DNA of 64,000 nt from Heliopora coerulea (Eukaryota; Cnidaria; Anthozoa; Scleralcyonacea; Helioporidae), in NCBI GenBank assembly GCA_030142905.1, contig JASJOG010000011.1, positions 2,357,001 through 2,421,000 of the forward strand, read 5' to 3'. Positions 55,301 to 64,000 of the stretch are shown here, in pieces. Each line of letters begins with the position of its first letter. The stretch's first letter is position 1. Under the pieces are notes generated by a model. That model saw only the letters and a program-made list of their open reading frames with translations. It did not search any database and was not told where the DNA came from. The translations under genes and the position numbers were made by a program.

Positions 55301-56095
55301 CATATTGTTTGTGGCTCGGCCTCCACTAGCATTGTTTTCTGCCATACCACGTAATTACCTGATTTAAAGAGTTCAATTTGTGATGCTGCCAAGAGCCTTC
55401 TTCGTAGGAGGTTCCCGAAGACATATCTCTGGCCTTATATCCTTGATCAACTTTTTCAGACTTAGCGATGAAGACGATATAAAATTAAGTGCAAATGAAT
55501 TAGTTCAAACAAAACTTTTTTCTTGAAAAAATCCGTGTTTTTCTGACGATATCGCAATAACGGGATTGCCAAGTGCAATTCGGGAAAGCCCTAAACTTTC
55601 TGAGACACTTTTAACTTCTCGTTTTTTCTGCAGTATAATGTAAGTCAGCAATGATCTGTGTTATTTCTCCCAGCCTCTTGTGTTGACGACCACGAAACAT
55701 GTCCAATCTGGGCCGAGGATGGCCACTGTGTTAAAGCAGCAAACCCTTTGTTGAGAGTTTGCAAGAAAAGCTGTCGGAATTGTGGACCATGCGCTGATGA
55801 GAGCATCCACTGCAAGGTCTGGGCGAACCACCGTCAATGTTACGTCAATCCTTCGTACATGTGGAGACACTGCAAGGTTAGCTGCCGCGTCTGCAATCCA
55901 GGTAAAATTCCGGTAAACTTTTTTGGTACATGCACTCGCCAACGTTTTGCAGATTGCATATCGGAACACCAACACGAACACCCAGCATTGAAGGTTCTCA
56001 GAGTTCGGCCGCCAGAAATTTCGTGATTCTCAATTCAGCTGTATGCCGAAGTTGGGAAGTCGGTGATATTTGTATGACTCGGGACTGCTATAAGG

Positions 56096-56132
<37 letters not shown>

Positions 56133-56764
56133 GTCTGTCGTATGAAAAAAATTCATACGACAGATACAACTATATGGAAACCTCCCGTACAACCGCTCAA
56201 TACGACAGAAACGACAGATACAACTTGTTGTATGAGATAGAATGGATTCTATCTCCTGCAACAGATACAACAGGATATGGGCGTGATACGACAGCATTTT
56301 GTTAATGGAAACCATCGCATGCAACTCATACGACAAATGCAACAAAAAATGTGTCCCAGAATGCACCTCTTTTGTTTTCAACATGGCGGCGGAGGTCGAA
56401 AGTGACATTGAATGCTCGGTCGCTTCTTTCATGGAAGAACTTCAGCGCTATAAATGCCTTTACAACAAATTTTCGAAAGATTACAAGAAAAAACAAGTTA
56501 GAGATAACTGCTGGCTAGCATTGGGCAAGAAGTTTAATATGACGGCTGAAGAAGCGGATTAATTTAATGTTGATATACCCAGCCCCCCTCGGCTGTTGTT
56601 GTAGCAGAAGCGACAGATACGACAGATACAACTTTAATGGAAACCCAAGATACACAACTGTCGTATGAGTTGCATCGAGTTGTGTTTGCGCTGCAGGGGG
56701 CTAGTTTCATACGACAGAAACGACAGAAACGACAGAAACGACAGAAACGACAGATACGACAGAT

Positions 56765-56813
<49 letters not shown>

Positions 56814-59800
56814 ATAAAATTAAGTGAAACAATTTAATTAGTTCCACCCAAATTTATCAATTCTTTTTGTAGATCATTTGAAAATATCAGATATGTGTTC
56901 AGTGTAGGACTCACGTCATATCAGTCATATAACTCACCCAATAGAAGCAAAATTGCAACACTGGAAAGGAAACGGAGTTCACTGGAATTTCGACCAATTT
57001 AAAACTCAATCTTCTGCCAGAGTATTTAAAAAAATTTTGGTAAACTTGTTACATGGACTAATTTCAGCCGAAGGGAAAATTTTAGCTCGGCTAAGCGTGC
57101 TGAAATTTCAAAAGCTCAGCCAATGCTGAAATACTTCACGTGTAATCGCGAGTTGAATTTAAGGAATTTTTTTCAAGAGCCGGCGCTGACATTTCAGCCC
57201 GGGCTGAAATTCCTCATGTAATTAGTCCCAATGAGGAAGTTTAAAGAAGAAAATTGAAATGTTTGGCAGTGATAGTCCTCACTAGATCTGGTGTTTTGGT
57301 TAAGGTCCCTCAACACCATCTCCTCCAACAACTACTCGTCAAACGACAAGACGGCCATCTCCTACCACATCAGAAACTAACCCACCCACGAATTCCACGA
57401 ATCCACCCACTAAACCGACGATTAATCCACCCAGCAGGCCTAAATACAGAGGTAAGATGAATGTGGTAACGTCTAAAATAGCTGATATACAACAATATAG
57501 TGTGAGACACGAACTGTAGCAATGCAGTGAATCAAGTCAATGAATACAGTTATGATGTAGCGGAAGAAGTGACAAGAACTAGTTAATCTGCAACTCCTGT
57601 GAGATCATAATGATAGGTTTTGGTTGTAGTGGTATTGATAACGTGGTGATATGGCGTCGAAAGTAGCAACTACGTGGATGATAGTGATCTTGTGCGGATG
57701 GTGAAGAGGCAATATATTGATAGTAATAGTGAAAACTGTTAGGGGCGAGATAATGGTGATTGTTGTTGGTGATTTTAATGGTGTATGAGGAAGATACGAT
57801 CATAGTGGAGAAGATGATTGTAATACTAGTTCTGTTGATTATATTACCCGCAGGTATCAAGTGTGTGGATCGTGACTCTCGCTGCCCCAAGTGGGCGGCA
57901 AATGGATATTGTAAAACTGATGCCTGGGCTAAAAGGAATTGCTTGAAGAGTTGTCGTCGAACTGATATTTGCGACGAAACACAACCCAGGCCATCAGGTA
58001 GATCTGTTTCTTTCTCACATAATCTGTTCGTTTGTTTTTCTTCGTTCATTCTTTCTCTCATCTTATTCTACCCTGGCTTCATATTGCTTCTTGCTTCTTT
58101 CTTCAGGATCGTGTGCTGAGCCATTAGGTTTGGGTTGGGACCGTACTCTTCCAGATAATGCTTTCCAAGCTTCAACAGACTTCAGACCAGGTAAAGTATC
58201 GCCACATCACGTTCAAATGCCTGACACGAACTGATCAATCACAGCGTAGTATAGGATTGCGTAGTGGAGCACAGCTTAGTGCAACACAGCAAAACCCGGT
58301 GTGACGCACGCGAAGCTTCACTTCGAGAACCTTCAATGAGATTTATTCATGGTATCATTGGTGTTGCTAGGGTTAATTGATTGGAGGGAGGGGAGCAAAA
58401 CTGTGGCATACCCTGAGGTTTTAGAGCTTTTTAATGGTGAAATCGGTGCTCACCGCTAAGTGGCATCATTTGGGATCACTGAGTAAATGGCAAGTATTTG
58501 TTCGATATTGCATCAAGAAAACCTTGGTTGTAGAAACGTATGTTGCCAAGATCCAGAACAATATACTAGTATGAAATGGGGGGTCAGACCCACCAAATTT
58601 ACGTTTGGAGGGGCCATGACCCCCTGCCCCCCCTCGCTACGCCTATGCATAGCATCTTAGAATGTCTCCTCATTACGAATGTGAAACAAAATTGGTTCTT
58701 GTTTCAGGTGGTGGTTGGGTGGCTGGTGCAAGAAATGCGCGACTTTACATGCGAGATGACCACACGGACAGACGCATTGGAGCTTGGTGTGCGGATTATG
58801 GTCACTACCGCAACCAGTGGTTGAAGATTGACTTGGGGAAGGTTAGACGAGTGACTGCTGTGGCTACCCAAGGTGCTTGTTGCATTCATAGTCTGCTGTT
58901 GTTGTGAAACAGATAGTTACTGCTCCAAAACCCAACACCTTGAATAAAGTTTGTCTGAACGTTGTTTTGTTTGAAAACGAATCAATAAACGAATAAATTA
59001 ATAGCTCATCAACTTTGTTTACCCTGTTTAATAAATGTTAACAAAGCAACAAACTTCCGAACTCGCAGTTAACACGATTTGCTTGATTTATGAAGCGGAT
59101 AATCTTTTTGTCGGCATTGATATTCTGCACTTCGATATTTCATACTCTGCATTTCATATTCGGCATTTCATATTCATTGTATGAATACGGATTTCTTTCT
59201 TGGGTGCAAGTCCAATGAAATGGATGGGTTGATAGGAAAGTATTTAATACTATGTTGTAACTTCGAGAGATGCGCTAACACAGTTTAGCACCGTGATCAC
59301 CCATTTTGAACTTCAGACATACTTTAAAGTTTTCCGGATATTACTTAAACCTCACTTCTAGTTAACTATATAATGAATGTCCGTGGTAGTAGAAGTGTGG
59401 TGGCATTGCAACAGTTATCGAACGCCTTTAATATTTTCCTCCGGATTAAAACTCGTTCTTAATACTTCCCTTTCCTGTCCATAGGTCGAGACCGCTTCTA
59501 CGAACACGTCAAATCGTACGAGTTGTCTTTCAGTGTGGATGGTTCAACGTGGCAGAAATACAAGGAGAACGACATTATCAAGGTTGGTAAGGGGCTCTTT
59601 GCCAATGCTTCGCACTAATGGCTGCAGACAGAATCGCTGTGTGCGGGAAAATCCCCTCCCAACACAATGTATTAACGCTTTACCTGTAATTAATTTCCTT
59701 CCCAGAAAATGCGTCGTACTGGTTTGTTTACAAGTTGCGTGTTGAAGTACACAATAATGTTCACGAAAATAAACTGCCTCTCCGTCTCCAAATTCCAACT

Positions 59801-60040
59801 CCGTCTCCCTTTCCAACGAACCCTAGGCCTGCAACAAGCATTCATGAGAAATGTCTTAGTATCTCTCAATTCTTTTTTTTTTCCGTTCCTCAACAGGAAT
59901 TTACAGGAAACTGTGACCACATTACACCGGTCATCAACAATTTGTCAAGTCCAGTACGCGCTCGATATGTAATGTTTCACCCCAAGAAGTATTTAGCAGG
60001 AGTTTGCATGAGAACTGAAATTTATGGATGTAATATCTGA
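51275..60040 (+). CDS. Secreted astacin metalloprotease with three ShK domains and a C-terminal F5/8C (discoidin) domain
   Basis: Astacins (M12A) are zinc endopeptidases acting outside the cell in matrix remodelling, development or, in some cnidarians, secretions. Exons: 51275-51362, 52020-52208, 52841-52964, 53746-53924, 54319-54537, 55674-55901, 57305-57451, 57854-57997, 58107-58190, 58708-58872, 59485-59582, 59897-60040; total 1809 nt, 602 aa, all phases consistent. Order: signal peptide (hydrophobic, about residues 5-19); propeptide with a VEGD switch-like motif; catalytic domain with zinc site HELGHVIGFWHE and Met-turn SIMHYPF; two six-Cys ShK domains in one exon; a Pro/Thr-rich, probably O-glycosylated linker; a third ShK; then F5/8C starting SCAEPLGL and ending at Cys-Asn-Ile. 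All catalytic residues are present. Introns hold a LINE tail, minisatellites and a MADF-carrying element. ATTAAA at 60081 may be the poly(A) signal. The physiological role cannot be told from sequence. Confidence 0.92.
52256..52565 (-). mobile_element. 3' fragment of a second CR1/L2-like LINE, astacin intron 2
   Basis: The plus strand starts with a (TGAT)n array, then TGAAACACTTTATTTGAAT. On the minus strand this is a 3' end CAAATAAAGTGTTTCA followed by (ATCA)n. Minus-strand translation gives a decayed reverse transcriptase C-terminus: a GERSFSFLAA-like stretch, a stop, DWNSLDLATRTASTLSRF and then RKLYLKKSFAKLGD. This is the usual FSxxAPxxWNSLP...FKxxLK tail of CR1/L2 elements. Confidence 0.72.
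53445..53702. repeat. 20-bp minisatellite, unit about ACGTGTTCGTTAGTTTGTTT
   Basis: About 13 copies with point differences (GTGTCC, GTATTA, GGGTTC variants), in astacin intron 3. Confidence 0.9.
54789..54862. repeat. (ATT)n / (ATA)n self-complementary microsatellite, astacin intron 5
   Basis: TTATTATTATC, then ATCATC, then ATTATT, ATAATA and again ATTATT, so the tract can fold on itself. It gives an Ile-only frame that is not coding. Confidence 0.9.
54897..55035. repeat. Degenerate (CAGG/CAGA)n tetranucleotide array
   Basis: Irregular CAGG, CTGG and CAGA units over about 140 bp in astacin intron 5. Confidence 0.75.
56091..56816. mobile_element. TIR element with tandem-repeat ends, carrying a MADF-domain frame, astacin intron 6
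   Basis: Both ends read inward as CTGGTTTCCATATCGTTGTA then TCTGTCGTATCTGTCGT, the right end on the opposite strand. The ends extend into arrays of TCTGTCGTA / ACGACAGATACGACAG units, and diverged inverted copies of the GTTTCCAT terminus recur inside, suggesting nested or duplicated ends. The target-site duplication was not resolved (flanking TAT/TAA). The MADF frame points to PIF/Harbinger-type elements, which often encode such a protein, but no DDE transposase is present. Confidence 0.72.
56383..56562 (+). CDS. Short MADF-like (Myb/SANT-related) DNA-binding domain frame within the TIR element
   Basis: The 59-codon frame starts MAAEVESDIECSV and contains LQRYKCLYNKFSKDYKKKQ followed by RDNCWLALGKKF. 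This is the first half of the MADF pattern (LI..V...P.LW....K.YK....R...W..I...). The full domain is about 80-90 residues, so this copy is truncated by the stop at 56560. It is transposon-derived and lies in an intron, so host function is not implied. Confidence 0.55.
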   Translation: MAAEVESDIECSVASFMEELQRYKCLYNKFSKDYKKKQVRDNCWLALGKKFNMTAEEAD

Positions 60041-61010
60041 TTGATGACTTGTGATTATACCAGTAAATATCTTCACATTGATTAAAGAGAAGCTCAATAT
60101 TTGACGAGTAGGACTTCGAGTGCGATCTCTGACGCTCAAAAATCTTACGCTGCTTTTATTTTTATTGTTATTATTATTATTATTATTATTTTTGTATGTT
60201 CAGGAAAGCCTGTTCGCAAAACCAACTTATAATAGTATAGTTTTCTTAGTCTTTAACCTTCGGATTTTGGTACACTTCGCAGAAGGGAGTAAGTTTCGTA
60301 TCTAGATTAACAAGACAAGGTCCGGCACCAACTCCCAGAGAGGCTGACTGCAGGTATCAATGTGACTAAAATAAAAATAGCTTGATAGTGCAGTCAGGGT
60401 ATGTTGGGGCATCATGGGTCGATCCTTCCTCCAACGCTTACCAAATTGGATGTCTTTACATTTTTTGTCGTGTACTTGATCGAACGTTGCCCTACTCACC
60501 ATCGTTGTCCTAGCCTATTCTTGTTATTGTTGTAGTCATCGTTTTTCTAGTTATCCCAATAACCCTCGTAATTCTTGTTATCCTAGTCACTTCTTATTCT
60601 AGTTATCCTAGTAGTCCTCGTCATTCTAATTATCCTAGCAAATCCTGGTTATTCTTTCTATTAAAATTAGAATTTCTTCGAGAATTAGGATTTATATTAG
60701 GATTAGAATTTGTATTAGAAATAGAATTTCGACTTGAATTAGAATTTTTAGTAGAATTAGAATTTGTATTAGAATTTCTATTAGAATTGGAATTTACATT
60801 AGAATTAGAATTTCGATTAGGATTAGAATTTGTTTTAGAATTAGAATTGGGCCAAGTTGTCTTTACAAGTTATCGTCAAACTTTTGTTTAAGGCTCATTG
60901 CGTCGGGTCAGTCACGCACGTGACAGGCAATTCTAGTTCCCATTTCCCTGTATCTCTCTTCAAACCGCTGTATTCTGGGAGATAAAACGTCGCAGTGAGT
61001 GGTGGATTTG
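60041..61010. other. Intergenic region between astacin and ADAT1
   Basis: Contains the astacin 3' end, an (ATT)n run at 60165-60190, a degenerate GTTATCCTAGT-type array at about 60517-60650, and a larger AT-rich minisatellite at 60661-60850. No coding exon was found. Confidence 0.6.
60661..60850. repeat. AT-rich minisatellite, unit about TTAGAATTAGAATTTNTA
   Basis: Roughly ten diverged copies of an 18-bp-like unit built from TTAGAA and GAATTT blocks. Confidence 0.8.
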
Positions 61011-64000
61011 ATGGTATATGGTAAAATGTTTTGGTTTGAGGATCCTGCTTTTGCGAATAAAATCAGCACAATAGTTTATGGGAAGTATAAACACTTGGGA
61101 AAGAAAGGAAAACCAGAAACGGGAAGAGAATGGACGACGTTAGCTGCTGTTGTTGGCGTATTTGAGAAACAAGAAGGACAAGGTATAGAATTCCAGATTC
61201 GTCTGTAATGTGTTCGAACGTTTTTCCGATCCACCTATTTTTCATTTGGTTTTGCTAGGTAATATAATTCTGGGTTTGCTTAAAACGGTTTGTTGTGATA
61301 ACTTCTACTGAATAGAATGTTTGATTGCTGGGTAAAGATAAAAAGTGTGGAAAGGGTGGGTATAAGGAACTATGGTGAATTCTGTAAATAGATGGTTCGA
61401 AAGGGTGAAGCTTTAGTAAATAATCATCTCAAGGAAATTGAGAGAAAATCTCAAATTGTACTACTGAAAGGAACTAGACAAGGACCAGTTCTACTATAAG
61501 GTATGCTTAACACTGGAGTAATATTATCACTTAGCAACATGGCCAGTTTTTGCTGCTGAATAAAAGTTATTGAAGACATCTTATGAGTTGACTTCAGGGA
61601 TTTAATCTGTGTCACTGCTTGTGGTGTTCCTGCCTAACAGAACTCACATTTCACTTTTTGTTTTGATTCAAGTACCGTACTCTGATAATGCATCTCATTA
61701 GAATATAGGATGGAGTTGATATCACTGGGCACTGGATCAAAATGTCTTGGAAGGAATCAGCTAAATCCATCAGGTATGATTAAAAAACATAATAGCAAAA
61801 TCCTGATTCAACTTGGTGTCATTTCTGAAACTTCACCAAGAGGTATTTACTTGCTGCAAGACCAAAATTCATGATCCTCAAAATCAATACAAGTTAAAAA
61901 TTAGAAGTGTATTGTGTTCAACAGCATACCTGCACTGGGAGATGTGAGTGAAATATCTTATAGTTACCAACCAATTATCAAAGCCAATTGGTAATTCAAG
62001 CCTGGATAAAAAAGATGATTTTAGAAAATGGACTTTATGGCCTTTAAACTTGATTTGAAGAGTCTACCATAATTATAACTATAATTATATGTAAATATTG
62101 GAATTATATTGCTTATAGTTGTAATCATTAAGACTGCAGGTTTAAAAAGCTTAGAATTGAAATTCTGGTTGATATTTATGATCAATTAACTGATGCATCA
62201 GGCTACGGATATTTTGTACAGGCCTATTTTACTGACCAGTTCTCTGGTATACTATAGTTGGAAAGGGTTTATTACAGCACCCATTCCATCTACTCTTTTT
62301 TTTTTCAGTTGTACAGTGACTGGGAATGATTCAATTGCAACACCCCATTCAATACATTGTTTTGTTCCTATTATAAAGTTGCTGATGCATTGAACTGATG
62401 TAAATTTTTTATGAAATTAACAAAGGGAACCTTATAAATGATAGCCATGCTGAGGTGATTGCTCGAAGAGGCTTTCTCAGGTAGCTACCACTCAACTAAA
62501 ATACTTTGATACAACTGAGAAACATTTGTGGTATGTACACTGTATATTATTAATTAATTTTGTGTGCACCACAAATTGTTGGTATTTGTGGGTTTCATTA
62601 ATGACCCTTGATATGAATCTTTAAAATCGCAATTCTTCAATATAATCATAGTTTCTGCTTTTCTTGAAGGTATCTTTATTATCAACTGCAAATGGCATAT
62701 GGCTCAAAGGCAAGTATATTCAAAGTGGAAGAACAACATACCAATTGTACATGTTCTTTAAAAAATGGAACCACCTTTCACCTATTCACTTCACATACTC
62801 CATGTAAGTTACATGTACTTGAACACATTGAACTGTTGTACATGCTACAATTGGTTGTGATAAGTTTTTATGTGTTATATACAATTCTTCAAAATATTAG
62901 CAATTTGGAAGCCTTCTAACTCTATAACTGTATTTTTATTCATCAAAAATAAAATTAATCTAAAAATTGTTTTATGCTAAACCCATTAAAAGGCAAGGGT
63001 GCATATTTGTATTTTACTCTGGCTAGTGCCAGACAATTTTACTTGGCACAGGGAGGAGCCCTGGGCATTAAAGGATTAACATGGATGAAATTTTAAATTA
63101 CAACTGTTTGATTTTGTGATTAGGTGGAGATGCATCAATATTCCCCAAAGGTGAAGATGAAACACTGATTGTAGGAAGCCATCAAAGAAAACGAAAGTTA
63201 GATGGCCCAGATTCAGATGCCTGCCAGAAATTTACCTGCAAAGAATCAATAGAAAACAAAGATGATACAACAAATACAGAATCCACATTAAATAGTTTTG
63301 AAGTAACTGGGGATGAGGTAACATCAGACTGTTCACCTGCAGAAGCAGCTGGGACAAGTAAACCAAGAATCTCTCAATATAAAGAAATTTATGGTGTAAA
63401 AAGGAAACCACATCTAGATTTTGTTCATGGTAGAGCAGAGGACTGTGTGTCAACAAATGAAATTGGGAGTCAAAATGATTTTCAAGTGCAAGATATTCAC
63501 AGAACTGGTGCAAAATGTGTCCCTAATGGGATTCAGGATTCCCGAGGGACTGGTATGAAGTATCACAGTCTAGCTGTGTTACGTACTAAGCCAGGAAGGG
63601 GGGACCCTACCATGTCGATGTCATGTAGTGATAAGCTGATGAAATGGTGTGTCTTAGGCTGTCAAGGAGCACTTGTTTCACATTTTTTGGACAAGCCCAT
63701 ATATTTTTCTTCACTCGTGATTGGAAAGTGTCCTTACAGTGAACAAGCTGTGAAACGAGCTCTTGTTCTTAGAGCTGGTGATGTGAAAGGACTTCCTGTT
63801 GGATATTCACTTACCCAACCAAGGATTTTGCAAGCAGATGCTGAGTTTGAACATTCAAAGAGAAAAGCTGAAGAAGCTAGAGCACAACACCATCAAGTAA
63901 AAAAAGGACAGAGACTAGTTCCAGCCCCTTCAGGTACATACACCTTCAAATGTTTACCTGTGCAGTAAGATGACAATCAAATTTTGGGTGAAAAAAATGA
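61011..64000 (+). CDS. ADAT1: tRNA-specific adenosine deaminase 1 (ADAT1), 3' end off the window
   Basis: ADAT1 deaminates A37 to inosine 3' of the anticodon in eukaryotic tRNA-Ala. Exons: 61011-61182, 61702-61773, 62426-62480, 62670-62803, 63124-63933, then off the edge; phases 1, 1, 2, 1, 1 match. Evidence: [18 protein letters not shown] (human KKGKPEPNHEWTLLAAVV), [18 protein letters not shown], the catalytic [13 protein letters not shown] with His-Ala-Glu, the zinc-binding Cys of SHTPC-GDASI split by the intron at 62803/63124, and [17 protein letters not shown] with the next zinc Cys. RTGAKCVP and [18 protein letters not shown] confirm ADAT1 rather than ADAR. A long low-conservation acidic insert fills the first third of exon 5. 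The true start may be the ATG at 61026 (MFWFEDPAF), which aligns better with the human N-terminus. Confidence 0.94.

Noticed and set aside
55661..55981. Minus-strand frame opposite the double ShK exon
   Set aside because: Antisense shadow of a well-supported coding exon.

Overview
The window is nuclear DNA of an early-branching animal, most likely an anthozoan cnidarian (coral or sea anemone). This is inferred from AT-rich sequence, many short exons split by spliceosomal GT-AG introns, deeply conserved metazoan genes, a secreted astacin protease with several ShK domains, and a dense mix of LINE, tRNA-derived SINE, Penelope-like and TIR elements. Nothing prokaryotic is present. Gene models were built by hand from splice sites, reading phase and family similarity. 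Seven of the eight genes keep one open frame through every visible junction; borealin lacks one short exon.

Layout. 1-4427 (-): borealin, 3' end off the window. 4845-23058 (+): DHX35, 31 exons, head-to-head with borealin across 417 bp. Its introns hold a Penelope-type repeat with a hammerhead ribozyme motif, a 5'-truncated LINE, a SINE, a MITE and many simple repeats. 24472-25750 (-): AIRIM (C1orf109-like), tail-to-tail with DHX35. 25858-25930 (+): intact tRNA-Lys(UUU). 28008-32791 (+): ZNRF1/2-type RING E3 ligase; one intron carries a TA-flanked pogo/Tigger-like element with a broken HIRAN-domain gene. 32792-36521: repeat-rich intergenic DNA with an inverted pair of tRNA-derived elements. 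36522-45770 (-): TSNAXIP1, 16 exons, with a long hairpin in one intron. 46269-49037 (+): theta-like glutathione transferase, head-to-head with TSNAXIP1. 51275-60040 (+): secreted astacin with three ShK domains, a Pro/Thr-rich linker and an F5/8C domain. 61011-end (+): ADAT1 tRNA adenosine deaminase, incomplete at the right edge.

The genes do not form a pathway. They are mostly housekeeping (chromosome passenger complex, spliceosomal helicase, ribosome maturation, ubiquitin ligation, tRNA editing, detoxification), plus a cilia/sperm-type coiled-coil protein and one extracellular protease. Three neighbouring pairs are divergent and may share promoters. The most unusual signals are the hammerhead ribozyme motif antisense inside DHX35, the HIRAN and MADF mini-genes inside TIR elements, the long hairpins, and the DEVH (instead of DEAH) motif in DHX35.
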